From NCBI RefSeq assembly GCF_009363115.1, contig NZ_CP045297.1:1-34849 (forward strand): a stretch of 34,849 bases of DNA, given 5' to 3'. This document shows, in pieces, positions 1 through 7,578 of the stretch; the stretch's first letter is position 1, and every line of letters starts with the position of its first letter. The position numbers and the translations under genes are program-made. The notes below the pieces were generated by a model. That model was not told where the DNA came from and did not search any database. It saw only the letters and a list, made by a program, of their open reading frames with translations. This DNA comes from Paenibacillus brasilensis (lineage in GTDB: Bacteria > Bacillota > Bacilli > Paenibacillales > Paenibacillaceae).

Positions 1-612
1 GATGAAATGAATAAAATTCGGATGATTATTGACCGGACGAGGTTAGAGTCGGCTCATAAAGAAAAAGGTGAAATACTGACGGAGTTTTCAAAATTATATA
101 CTGCAACCGACCAAGTTTTAGAGTTTGTAGATCGTATTCGGGATCAAACTCAAGATGTCGAGTTGCGGAAAGCAAGGGTATCTTTACCCCATATTGTTCG
201 AGGGGCCGTTGAGGATATCGAACATCTTGCGACGATTAATGAGGTCAAGATTAAAAAAAGATTTCTGTATACAGGGACTTTAAATTGTGACCAAATGTAC
301 ATTCGAGAGGTCGTGAAGAATCTTCTGAAAAATTCGATTGAAGCTATGACGGGAAAAGGGGGGCATATCACAATTGAGATTTATCAGAATAAGAGAAAAA
401 CCTATATATCTGTTACAGATAATGGTTGTGGAATTCCAGAATCAATATTGGCGAAAGTTAAGGAACCTTTCTTTTCGACTAAAAACAATAAGCATAACTA
501 TGGATTGGGTTTGAATTTCTGTTCAAATGTGATGCAAAAACATGGTGGACATCTTGAGGTTTTCAGTGAGAACGAAGGGGCGACAGTAGTTCTCATATTC
601 CCGAGTAAGTAG
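1..612 (+). CDS. Sensor histidine kinase, C-terminal part (continues from 34115-34849)
   Basis: This is the catalytic half of a histidine kinase. An ATG exists at 7, but the frame is open from base 1 and is in phase with the ORF that leaves the window at 34849, so the gene is cut by the window edge rather than broken. Visible motifs are the N box (VVKNLLKNSIEAM), the G1 box (DNGCGIP), a short F-box-like PFFSTK and the G2-like GLGL stretch; together they form an HATPase_c ATP-binding domain. The residues before it (NHTIK at the window end, then DEMNKI) look like a dimerisation/phosphotransfer helix. The response regulator at 623 follows after 10 bases. By family knowledge it autophosphorylates on His and passes phosphate to that regulator; the stimulus is unknown. 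Confidence 0.9.
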   Translation, partial: DEMNKIRMIIDRTRLESAHKEKGEILTEFSKLYTATDQVLEFVDRIRDQTQDVELRKARVSLPHIVRGAVEDIEHLATINEVKIKKRFLYTGTLNCDQMYIREVVKNLLKNSIEAMTGKGGHITIEIYQNKRKTYISVTDNGCGIPESILAKVKEPFFSTKNNKHNYGLGLNFCSNVMQKHGGHLEVFSENEGATVVLIFPSK

Positions 613-622
613 GTGAGTAGGA

Positions 623-1198
623 ATGACAATAATTAATGTTTTACTCATAGAGGATGACCCGTTTTGGCAAGAAAATATAACTGAACTGCTTGGATTACAT
701 GAAGATATAAATGTAGTGAGAACAATATCATCCAAAGAGGAAGCTTTAAGAGCCGATTTAAGTGATGTTGATGTTGTTCTGCTGGATATAAGCTTGAGTA
801 AAAATGAATTAGACGGTATTGGTGTTGCACGACAATATTCAGCGCAGGGATACCAAAATATAATTATGCTGACGTCTTACAATGAAGATCATATCATAGC
901 TGAAGCATTTGAATATGGAGCAATAAACTACATTACCAAATCATCCTGCACGGACATTCCTGATTTTATACGGGATACTTTTTTTGACCGTATTAGACTT
1001 CATTCTGATGTGTCCAAAATTATGATCCGTGAATATCGAACTGAACGGAAACTTAGGATTTTAACACCTACAGAGCGCGAAATATTTGATCTTAAAAAAA
1101 GAGGCATGAACAAGGTGCAGATTTCCCAAGTCTTATATAAGTCTGTAGAAACCATAAAGAAGCAAATTCGATCAATTAAACAAAAACTTACTGTGTGA
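623..1198 (+). CDS. Response regulator, receiver plus LuxR-type HTH
   Basis: A 191-residue two-component response regulator. Residues 1-120 form a receiver domain with the acidic pair E10-D11-D12, the predicted phospho-acceptor D55 in VVLLDIS, and the switch positions in MLTSY and YITKSS. The C-terminal 50 residues (TPTEREIFDLKK through VETIKKQIRSIK) are a LuxR/GerE-type helix-turn-helix. The ATG at 623 is preceded by a GTAGG-like ribosome site that nearly overlaps the kinase stop at 610-612, so the two are almost certainly cotranscribed and partnered. It ends just before a bidirectional terminator. Targets cannot be read from the sequence; the nearby xre genes and transfer operon are obvious candidates (inference). 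Confidence 0.92.
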   Translation: MTIINVLLIEDDPFWQENITELLGLHEDINVVRTISSKEEALRADLSDVDVVLLDISLSKNELDGIGVARQYSAQGYQNIIMLTSYNEDHIIAEAFEYGAINYITKSSCTDIPDFIRDTFFDRIRLHSDVSKIMIREYRTERKLRILTPTEREIFDLKKRGMNKVQISQVLYKSVETIKKQIRSIKQKLTV

Positions 1199-1218
1199 AC
1201 TGGTACTAGCAAATTGTA

Positions 1219-1262
1219 CAAAAAAGAGGAAGGGGTATATTTTTACCCCTCCCTCTTTTTTG
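1219..1262. terminator. Bidirectional intrinsic terminator
   Basis: An A-run and AGAGG/AGGGGTA arm face TACCCCT/CCTCT and a T-run, with a TATTTT loop. It lies between the convergent response regulator gene and the xre gene on the minus strand and can serve both. Confidence 0.85.
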
Positions 1263-1285
1263 TCATAACCTGTACGATTTAAGTG

Positions 1286-1723
1286 TTACCTGTTATTTGT
1301 TATCGAATAAAGGAGGTTGCCGAGAATATTACGTGTATCCTCGTCTAGTGCATCCAAGGCAGTTACAAGGGGGCTGATATTCTTTAGGGCTGGCAGAATG
1401 TTTGTAGTGAGTAGAGCTTGTACGGCTCTTATCTCTGCGTCTGTCAATTCATCTAGGACACCAAGAAGCTGCTTCTTGTTTCCTGAATCAACTCTATGGA
1501 GATCGGGGAGCGAACCAGCCGGAAGTATGTCGTAAAGAGTGATTTTTAGAGCTTTGCAAATGCTCAAGAGAACTTCGATGCTTGTTGAACTACCATTTTC
1601 AATTTTACTTATCGTACCTTGGGACGTATTGGAAAGTTCGCCTAATGTCGTTGTAGACATGTTGATTGCTTTACGGAATTTTTTAATATTAGCCCCTATT
1701 ACGCTGTTTAAGTGTTCCATCAT
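1286..1723 (-). CDS. XRE-family transcriptional regulator with C-terminal helical extension
   Basis: A helix-turn-helix protein. The open frame extends upstream to 1858, but that part is AT-rich and runs into the divergent promoter, so I place the start at 1723 (MMEHLNSVIG; 1720 is equally possible), giving 145 residues. The XRE domain lies near residues 8-65 (IGANIKKFRKAIN, LSNTSQGTISKIENG, LLSICKALKITLYDIL). The remaining 75 residues are acidic and helical (VLDELTDAEIRAVQALL) and probably dimerise or bind a partner. It is transcribed away from a second XRE gene at 1863, sharing about 140 bases that contain a clear operator-like inverted repeat. It is probably a phage-repressor-like switch for the transfer or signalling genes (inference). 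Confidence 0.85.
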   Translation of the reverse strand: MMEHLNSVIGANIKKFRKAINMSTTTLGELSNTSQGTISKIENGSSTSIEVLLSICKALKITLYDILPAGSLPDLHRVDSGNKKQLLGVLDELTDAEIRAVQALLTTNILPALKNISPLVTALDALDEDTRNILGNLLYSITNNR

Positions 1724-1799
1724 TTTCACGCACCAGTGCTTATTTTTTACGTAAATCATAACAGAAAATAGGGATGGAATCTTCTTAAACACTTTTTTA

Positions 1800-1850
1800 T
1801 TTGAATACGAATAATTATTGTTGACTATAATATTCGTATTCGAATATAAT
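1800..1850 (+). promoter_or_regulatory. Promoter with overlapping inverted-repeat operator
   Basis: GAATACGAAT at 1803-1812 is the exact reverse complement of ATTCGTATTC at 1832-1841. Between and over these lie a -35 TTGACT (1821-1826) and a -10 TATAAT (1845-1850) with 18-bp spacing. The repeats flank the -35 and abut the -10, the usual layout of an autoregulated XRE operator. Transcription would start near 1857, which rules out the upstream ATG at 1818 as the start of the next gene. Confidence 0.75.
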
Positions 1851-1862
1851 GAGATCAAGGAG

Positions 1863-2081
1863 GTGCGCGATATTCACAAGATTAAAAAAAAGAGAATGGA
1901 AAAAGGTTGGACGCAGCTGATGCTTTCGGAGAAGTCAGGAGTTCCGCAGCCAACTATATCTGAAATTGAACAGGGGAACCGTAAGTACCCGAGACACGAA
2001 AGTATTAGAAAATTGGCTAAGGCGTTGGGGGTTGATATCGAGGAACTTGAGGACGAAAACGAAGATATAATAACGCTGTAA
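1863..2081 (+). CDS. Small XRE-family regulator
   Basis: A helix-turn-helix protein of about 70 residues that is almost only a DNA-binding domain (IHKIKKKRMEKGWTQ, SEKSGVPQPTISEIEQG, IRKLAKALGVDIEEL) with an acidic tail (EDENEDIITL). The start is unusual. The predicted transcript begins near 1857, an AAGGAGG lies at 1857-1863, and the candidate starts are a GTG at 1863 that overlaps this site, or an ATT at 1872 with normal 8-base spacing. An ATG at 1896 would delete helix 1. I use 1863 as the outer limit. It is divergent from the 1286-1723 regulator and sits directly upstream of the transfer operon, so it may control transfer (inference). Confidence 0.8.
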   Translation: MRDIHKIKKKRMEKGWTQLMLSEKSGVPQPTISEIEQGNRKYPRHESIRKLAKALGVDIEELEDENEDIITL

Positions 2082-2146
2082 TGTCCAGTAATTAAAGCAA
2101 CACTGTACTGTTCCAATAAAAACGAAACGTACAAGGGAGCGATAGA

Positions 2147-3535
2147 ATGTCAGATATCGGCGGTGATGTTTCTGCGATTGTAACGCGAATGGCATCCGAC
2201 CTATCACGTGAAACTGCTAAGATGACGAACGAGTCTGTTAAGCAGATGTTGGTTTTCCTCATAAACAAGGCAAGGGAACAAGGGGATAAGCCAGGCGAAA
2301 AGTCTCTGAAAAAGCTGCTGCAAAGCAACGATGAAATTAAGATGTTTGATATTGAAAAAAGGCAGCTAAAAGAGCTTGCGGAGAAGGCCAAAAAGTATGA
2401 AGTAACCTACGCCGTAATTGAAGACGAAGGCCGACATTCTGTTTTTTATAAACAAAGTGATGAAATTCGTGTAAAGGGCATTATTGAAAACCTTATTCAA
2501 AAAGAACTGAATCCAGGCGATCAACAGCCCAAGAAGGATTTGCCGTATGAAGTAGTTGGAGCGTCTAGCATCCGGGTTCCCAATGCTGTGTTGGATATGG
2601 GTGTTGAGTTTCAACGAAAGCTTGCGGAGCGTCAAGGGATTAATGTTAGTGAGCTGCAACTTGTGCCACATAATAAAGATGATATTGCGACAAACAACGA
2701 AAAAACGCAATATGAAGTTGTTGGACAGTCTAATATTCGGGTTCCTAATGCCGTATTGGATGTCGGTGTTGGATTTCAACGCGATTTAGCAGCGCGGGAA
2801 GGTGTTAACGTTAGTGAAATTACTGTTGATCAAAAGCAACCGGAAGATGAACGTTATCGGCAGGCGGTGGATCTCGCTAGGCAGTCCGGGGAAATAGCGA
2901 TACCTAAATTACAAAACGAATTGAGTATAGGTTATGGCGAAGCGAGAAGCCTCATTGATCGGATGGAAACAGAGGGGCTTGTCTCTGTCTATGATGGGAG
3001 CAAACCCCAAGTATATATTGGAGGTCAGACCAAAGAAGTAGAGCCTCAGAAGGCGGCTCAAGATGCTCAAATTCAAACCGATTCCGTTCCTGAATTTCTG
3101 AAACGTAGAGAGGAACGGCAAGCTGAACTGGAAGTGAATAATACGGAGCAAGAGCAGCAGGGGAAATACGAGCGTCTTGAGGGAACCAAAATTAGGGTTT
3201 CACGTGTAACACTGGACATGGAAAATCCTGAACATAGGCAATTGGCTGAAAGTTACGGGATCAAGGTCAATGAAATTGATTTTAAGCGAGAAACTTCTGA
3301 TCTTGTCATTGAAAAGGAGGAAGTGAAAGGCCGTGAGTCGCTTTCTGAAAAGCTTGGTGCAGTTGGGACGAATCGTGGGGATGATGATAGAACGTTAATC
3401 GTCCGTGACTTGCTTCAAAGGCTCAATACGCGAATGAGCCTTGAAGATAGGCGGCAACAGATTAAGCCATTAGTGGAGGCTCAGAAGCAGGCTCCACCAG
3501 TAAAAAACAAAAATAAGGAGAGAGGGGGGAGGTAA
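2147..3535 (+). CDS. PcfB/DUF3801-like conjugation protein with FtsK-gamma-like domain and three internal repeats
   Basis: The first gene of the transfer operon, 462 residues, with AAGGGAG before the ATG. Residues 1-125 (SDLSRETAKMTNESVKQML, LKELAEKAKKYEVTYAVI) resemble DUF3801, the family of PcfB, which in Gram-positive plasmids works with the coupling protein PcfC at the relaxosome. Residues 234-293 (YRQAVDLARQSGEIAIPKLQ, GYGEARSLIDRMETEGLVS) match the winged-helix FtsK gamma domain, which in FtsK/SpoIIIE reads oriented DNA sequences. About 38-residue repeats begin near residues 134, 189 and 341 (YEVVG.S.IRVPNAVLD.GV.FQR.LA in the first two; a diverged YERLEGTKIRV in the third). The combination suggests an adaptor linking plasmid DNA to the VirD4-like pump (inference). 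Confidence 0.8.
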   Translation: MSDIGGDVSAIVTRMASDLSRETAKMTNESVKQMLVFLINKAREQGDKPGEKSLKKLLQSNDEIKMFDIEKRQLKELAEKAKKYEVTYAVIEDEGRHSVFYKQSDEIRVKGIIENLIQKELNPGDQQPKKDLPYEVVGASSIRVPNAVLDMGVEFQRKLAERQGINVSELQLVPHNKDDIATNNEKTQYEVVGQSNIRVPNAVLDVGVGFQRDLAAREGVNVSEITVDQKQPEDERYRQAVDLARQSGEIAIPKLQNELSIGYGEARSLIDRMETEGLVSVYDGSKPQVYIGGQTKEVEPQKAAQDAQIQTDSVPEFLKRREERQAELEVNNTEQEQQGKYERLEGTKIRVSRVTLDMENPEHRQLAESYGIKVNEIDFKRETSDLVIEKEEVKGRESLSEKLGAVGTNRGDDDRTLIVRDLLQRLNTRMSLEDRRQQIKPLVEAQKQAPPVKNKNKERGGR

Positions 3536-3537
3536 TT

Positions 3538-3846
3538 TTGTCTAATCCTGAAAGCAAAGAACATGCAGATACAGTGGCCAACTTGCAGAAGATACTTGAA
3601 AATATGAAGGATAGAGAAAATAAGGATTTCTTAATAGGTACTTATCCTGACCGTATGAATGTGGAGAAACGCGAAAAAGATGTATACCTTATTCGTCCAG
3701 AAGGCGTTCGCTATGCAATCGAGTTTGAAGGCACTGCTAAACAAGTGGCTGATGATCTGTTTAGACAAGGAGAGAAAGGTTTAACTGATCTTCACAGACT
3801 GTTAAATAAATCTAAAAATAAAGATAAAGACATGGGTGATCGTTAA
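3538..3846 (+). CDS. Conserved-looking small transfer-operon protein, function unknown
   Basis: A 102-residue soluble protein that starts at a TTG just after the PcfB-like stop, with GGGAGG upstream. It ends by overlapping the coupling-protein ATG by one base, so it is translationally coupled on both sides. The sequence is charged, with an N-terminal helix (ADTVANLQKILENMKDR) and a short beta-rich centre (DVYLIRPEGVRYAIEFEG) followed by a helix. I do not recognise a named family. Its position between a PcfB-like protein and a VirD4-like protein suggests a role in substrate presentation (inference). Confidence 0.75.
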   Translation: MSNPESKEHADTVANLQKILENMKDRENKDFLIGTYPDRMNVEKREKDVYLIRPEGVRYAIEFEGTAKQVADDLFRQGEKGLTDLHRLLNKSKNKDKDMGDR

Positions 3847-5705
3847 TGACCGATCAAGAGAAGCGCAGAAGGCAGACTAAAAATTTTCTGGTTTTCTGTT
3901 GCATCCTCTATATTATAGTCGCTTATTTCACCTCACATGTACACCATGAGATTGAGCGTACAGGGAAGACATTCGAAATTAGGAACTTGGATATTGAGCA
4001 ATTAAGTGAGGCCACTAAAGCAAGCATTATAAACAATATTTTTGTAGTGCCAAGTAAAAAGACATTTCAAATATTGTTTATTGAGCTGATTGGTGTATCG
4101 GTCTTTGCACTTTATAAGATTACGACTCAGAAAAATTTGATACCGGGGAAAGAACATGGTACAGCAAAATGGGCAGGGAGTGTAGAAAGAAATCGAATAA
4201 AGAACAAGGATCAATTTGCAAATGTTATTTTAACTCAGACGGAGAGGCTTAGTCTTGATACAAAAAAAGTTAGGAAAAATTTGAATCTTTTAGTTATTGG
4301 CGGAGCTGGTACGGGGAAGAGTAGGTTTGTTGTAAAGCCTAATATTCTACAGGCAAATACAAGTTTCGTAATAACAGACCCTAAGGGAGAACTATTACGG
4401 GATACCGGGCATTCACTGGAAAGGCAAGGCTATAAGGTTAAAGTGTTCAATTTGATAGATATGTCGCAAAGTTGTAGATATAACCCTTTTGCCTATGTCA
4501 AAAAGGAGACTGATATCCTAAAAGTCATTAATAATCTGATCAAAAATACCAATGGTAGTAAGAACGGAGCTTCCGATCCATTTTGGGAAAGTGCGGAAAG
4601 AGCGCTTTTACAAGCCATATTTCTTTACATTTTTTATGAGCTGCCAATTTTTGAACACAAATTTGAAACAGTGTTCACGATGTTAAGGTTGGCAGAAGTA
4701 AAGGAGGATGAAGAAGAATATAGAAGTGAATTTGACTTTCTGTTTGAAATGCTACGGGAAGAAAGCCCTAACCATATCGCGGTCAAGCAATATGACATTT
4801 TCAAAATGGCTTCCGGTAAAACTGCAAAGAGTATTCTCATATCAGCAGGTGTGCGTTTATCACCATTCGGTATTGAAGAAGTGGAACGCCTGCTCAGTGA
4901 TGATGACCTGGAGCTGCAAGCGTTAGGGGACGAGAAGACAGCACTGTTTGTATTGATACCGGATAGTGATACGACTTTTAATTTCCTTGTTGCTATAATG
5001 TATGCCCAATTATTTGATGCTTTGTATTATCAGGCTGATTTTGTGAGTGGCGGAAGTTTGAAGTATCACGTGAAATTCTGGCTTGATGAGTTTGCTAATA
5101 TTGGGCAAATTCCGGAATTTGATAAACTGATCCCTACGATGCGAAGCCGGAATATGTCGGTAGCCCCTATTATACAAAATATGACGCAGCTTAAGGCGCT
5201 ATATAAAGAAACGTATGAAACGATCATAGGTAACTGTGATACGATTCTGTTCCTTGGTGGTCAAGAGCGTTCAACGCTTGAATGGGTTAATAAAGGGCTT
5301 GATAAGCAGACGATTGATACAAAAAATATAAGTCAATCGAGAGGAAGGAACAGCTCATCTAGCACCAGCTACGGAAGCCAAGGCCGCGATCTAATGACTA
5401 TATCGGAGCTTGCACGAATGCCGGACAATAAATGTATTCTCTTCGTCCGAGGGCTTGATCCTTTTTATTCAGATAAATATAAGCTGGAAGCCCATCCTAA
5501 CTACAAGCTGCTCTATGAAGCTAATGAAGCTAATTACTTTGATTCTACAATGGGATGGAAACGAGCTGCCAAAGACGACCTCGTTTCAAGATTGGTTAAT
5601 ATGCGTATTCCTGAACAGGGTTTAGAGGACCGCATAGACGAGATTAACATTGTTGATGTGGACCAGTTGGATGATCTTGAAAAACGAATGGAGGCTTTGA
5701 TTTAA
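3846..5705 (+). CDS. Type IV coupling protein (VirD4/TraG/PcfC family)
   Basis: A 619-residue membrane ATPase that couples the relaxase-DNA complex to the conjugation channel. Two N-terminal membrane segments are visible (FLVFCCILYIIVAYF and FQILFIELIGVSVFALY). The Walker A motif GGAGTGKS is at residues 152-159, preceded by the typical GTAKWA stretch, and the Walker B/DEFANIG block has its acidic pair at D414-E415. Downstream motifs such as MRSRNMSVAPIIQNMTQL and ILFLGGQE are characteristic of TraG/VirD4 proteins. Length is normal. It overlaps the preceding ORF by one base and is followed by the pilin-like gene, in the order seen in Tn1549-type elements. The last 50 residues are acidic and may contact accessory factors (inference). 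Confidence 0.96.
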   Translation: MTDQEKRRRQTKNFLVFCCILYIIVAYFTSHVHHEIERTGKTFEIRNLDIEQLSEATKASIINNIFVVPSKKTFQILFIELIGVSVFALYKITTQKNLIPGKEHGTAKWAGSVERNRIKNKDQFANVILTQTERLSLDTKKVRKNLNLLVIGGAGTGKSRFVVKPNILQANTSFVITDPKGELLRDTGHSLERQGYKVKVFNLIDMSQSCRYNPFAYVKKETDILKVINNLIKNTNGSKNGASDPFWESAERALLQAIFLYIFYELPIFEHKFETVFTMLRLAEVKEDEEEYRSEFDFLFEMLREESPNHIAVKQYDIFKMASGKTAKSILISAGVRLSPFGIEEVERLLSDDDLELQALGDEKTALFVLIPDSDTTFNFLVAIMYAQLFDALYYQADFVSGGSLKYHVKFWLDEFANIGQIPEFDKLIPTMRSRNMSVAPIIQNMTQLKALYKETYETIIGNCDTILFLGGQERSTLEWVNKGLDKQTIDTKNISQSRGRNSSSSTSYGSQGRDLMTISELARMPDNKCILFVRGLDPFYSDKYKLEAHPNYKLLYEANEANYFDSTMGWKRAAKDDLVSRLVNMRIPEQGLEDRIDEINIVDVDQLDDLEKRMEALI

Positions 5706-5736
5706 AGCTAAAACAGTGAGAGGGAGAAATGATCTG

Positions 5737-6144
5737 ATGACACACAATCCAAAAACCAAGTATTCACATGCAATTAATAAAAATAAAACAAAGAAAGTAG
5801 ATGATTTGAAAATGAGAAATACAAAAACTAAATTTCTGAATTTCTTGAGAAATCCTATGGTTATGAAAGTTGCTGCTTTCTCTTTTGCCCTTTTATTTCT
5901 GGCAACTTCACATACGTATGCCGCAGCAGATGCAGGGATGGATAAGTTTGACACGATTATCGACGTTGTCGCTAAATGGTTAGGCCGAATCGGTTTGGTA
6001 GTCGCGTTCTTCGGCGCTGGACAATTGGCATTAGGATTCAAGCAGGATGATGCAGATGGTAAGGTGCGTGGCATGAAGACGCTGGCAGCCGGGTTTATGC
6101 TGTTCGGTATCACTGAATCCCTGTCTCTGTTTGGATTGAAATAA
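5737..6144 (+). CDS. Pilin-like / Maff2-type small membrane protein of the T4SS
   Basis: I choose the ATG at 5737, ten bases after AGGGAG; a GTG at 5716 in the same frame is possible but less well placed. The 135-residue protein has a long, very basic N-terminus, a signal-like hydrophobic stretch (VAAFSFALLFLATS) ending at an AAA-type cleavage site near SHTYAAADAG, then two hydrophobic segments (IGLVVAFFGAGQLALG and LAAGFMLFGITESLSLFG). That is the VirB2/TrbC layout, and it resembles the Maff2 proteins found at this position in Tn1549-like elements. It lies after the coupling protein and before a VirB6-like protein, with a strong hairpin just after its stop. Likely a pore or pilus subunit (inference). 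Confidence 0.75.
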   Translation: MTHNPKTKYSHAINKNKTKKVDDLKMRNTKTKFLNFLRNPMVMKVAAFSFALLFLATSHTYAAADAGMDKFDTIIDVVAKWLGRIGLVVAFFGAGQLALGFKQDDADGKVRGMKTLAAGFMLFGITESLSLFGLK

Positions 6145-6158
6145 AACCTAAAAGATAA

Positions 6159-6175
6159 AGGGGGGCTTTGCCCCT
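6159..6175 (+). other. GC-rich intra-operon hairpin
   Basis: GGGGC-TTT-GCCCC just after the pilin-like stop, without a T-run. Because transcription must continue into the VirB6-like gene, it is more likely a 3' stabiliser or partial attenuator that raises expression of the upstream pilin gene than a full terminator (inference). Confidence 0.5.
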
Positions 6176-6202
6176 CACTCTATTAAAGTGGGTGGTGAAA
6201 AG

Positions 6203-7015
6203 TTGGCTACTTCTCCAGTAGATGATATAAAACAGGCGTTTGAGGGATTCACCGGGATTATCACAGAGGTTACAAGCCTTGTGAATCAGGGACCAGCGGA
6301 TTATCCCGGCGTTTATTCAGTAATTACAGCAATACATCAAGCCATTCTTCCGGTTGGATACAGTTTACTAACACTATATTTCTTGCTTGACTTCATGACT
6401 AAATCCATGAACTTTGCATTTTTTCGGATGGAAACAGTAGTTTCCTGCTTGCTAAAGCTGGTATTCGCTAAACTCGTCATGGAACATGCGCTAGACTTTC
6501 TGGAGATCATATTCCATGTCTCGTCTTATATTTCAAGTTTGGTAGGCACTACAGGTGCAAACGCATCATTATATAAAATCGACTTTTCCGCTATGGAAGC
6601 GGAGTACAACAATATGGGCTGGTTCGATAAAAAACTGTATTCGGTTAAACAGATGCCCTTTGAATGGATACTACAGGGCATAAAGATGGTCATTGCGTTG
6701 ATTGTTTTTGGGCGATTGTTCCAACTTCTGATTTATACGGCTGCTTCTCCTATACCTATTGCAGCATTCATCCATGATGGGCTTGTCGAGAAATCTAAGC
6801 GTTTTGTTTATGACTATGCTGCCGTTTGTCTCCAAGGAGTCATCATCATTATCGGATGTATCGTGTACGTAGCGATAATAGCTAATGTTAACTTTGGCTT
6901 TTTCACCGGGAACGGGGCTAACGTGGAACTTTGGAAAGGCATATTAACCGCTTTGGCTTTGCTGTTAGTCGTTATTAAATCAGGGGCTTGGGCGAGAAAA
7001 ATAATGGGCGATTGA
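6203..7015 (+). CDS. VirB6/TrbL-like multispanning membrane protein of the T4SS
   Basis: An inner-channel protein of about 270 residues. The frame opens at a GTG at 6188, but GGTGGTGA lies just before a TTG at 6203, which I prefer. At least five hydrophobic segments are visible: AILPVGYSLLTLYFLLDFM, VVSCLLKLVFAKLVM, IKMVIALIVFGRLFQLLIY, VCLQGVIIIIGCIVYVAII and ILTALALLLVVIKSG. Size, topology and position after a pilin-like gene and before PrgI/VirB4 fit the VirB6-like proteins of Tn1549/CTn-type systems. It should form part of the membrane pore for DNA passage. It is followed not by the next gene but by a 170-base gap filled with TGTACA repeats. Confidence 0.8.
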   Translation: MATSPVDDIKQAFEGFTGIITEVTSLVNQGPADYPGVYSVITAIHQAILPVGYSLLTLYFLLDFMTKSMNFAFFRMETVVSCLLKLVFAKLVMEHALDFLEIIFHVSSYISSLVGTTGANASLYKIDFSAMEAEYNNMGWFDKKLYSVKQMPFEWILQGIKMVIALIVFGRLFQLLIYTAASPIPIAAFIHDGLVEKSKRFVYDYAAVCLQGVIIIIGCIVYVAIIANVNFGFFTGNGANVELWKGILTALALLLVVIKSGAWARKIMGD

Positions 7016-7022
7016 CTGGGAA

Positions 7023-7158
7023 TGTACACAAAAAGCTTTAACATTACAGCTCACAATCCGGAATTATGTACACATAATCTGAACCGGCAACCAGGAAGAT
7101 CCAACGTGTTTGTGTACATTCCTCCTTTTCTCTTCATAATCCGAATCTGTTATGTACA
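7023..7158 (+). repeat. TGTACA composite intergenic element, copy A
   Basis: TGTACA motifs start at 7023, 7067, 7113 and 7153. The first two read TGTACACA, the third is inverted (TTTGTGTACA), the fourth is direct. Spacings are 44, 46 and 40 bases. The same order and spacing recur at 18113-18259 and in part at three other places. It interrupts the transfer operon between the VirB6-like gene and prgI. Nothing else is recognisable in this gap. Confidence 0.75.
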
Positions 7159-7182
7159 GATGACCAGTAATCGGGAGGTACT

Positions 7183-7578
7183 ATGATTGAAATAAGAATC
7201 CCTAAAGAAATTAGGACATATAAAGAAAAATTGTTTTTTGGATTGACACTCAGGCAGTTAATTTGCACATTAATAGCCTTTATCGTGAATGTTCCGCTGT
7301 ACTGGTTCGGGAAAGACATTATCGGAGCAGATGCAGCAAGTTGGGCGGTTATCTTCATTGCGATGCCATTATTCTTAATCGGATATTTTAATTACAATGG
7401 CATGACGTTTGAACAGTTTGTTAAATCCGTACTGCAACAGGAATTTATTTATCCGCAAAAGAGAAAATATACGACTTTAAATATGTTTGAGCTGCTTACT
7501 ACTGAGAACAAAAAAAGGGGGAATAAGCGTGCTACTTCTAAACAAAAAAAACGCAAAAAAGAAAACAAGAATTCCTAA
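7183..7578 (+). CDS. PrgI-family (VirB3-like) T4SS membrane protein
   Basis: A 131-residue protein with CGGGAGG before its ATG. It opens with the family signature IEIRIPKEIRTYKEKLFFGLT and has two membrane segments (LICTLIAFIVNVPLYWF and WAVIFIAMPLFLIGYF), then FNYNGMTFEQF. The tail is strongly basic (KRGNKRATSKQKKRKKENK). PrgI proteins sit beside VirB4 in Gram-positive conjugation systems and are the counterpart of VirB3. The gene overlaps the VirB4 start by about 50 bases, so the two are likely translationally coupled. Confidence 0.9.
   Translation: MIEIRIPKEIRTYKEKLFFGLTLRQLICTLIAFIVNVPLYWFGKDIIGADAASWAVIFIAMPLFLIGYFNYNGMTFEQFVKSVLQQEFIYPQKRKYTTLNMFELLTTENKKRGNKRATSKQKKRKKENKNS

Noticed and set aside
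7..612. A truncated, soluble histidine kinase starting at the ATG at 7
   Set aside because: The frame is open upstream to base 1 and continues from 34849; the missing membrane part and phospho-acceptor are at the other end of the window.
1214..1275. TGTACA at 1215 and TGTACG near 1270 as another composite element
   Set aside because: Spacing (about 55) and flanks do not match the unit, and the first lies in the arm of a terminator; treated as chance.
7487..7528. ATG at 7487 as the VirB4 start
   Set aside because: It lacks a ribosome site and the added residues come from within prgI; the GTG at 7529 has AAGGGGGA at the right distance.
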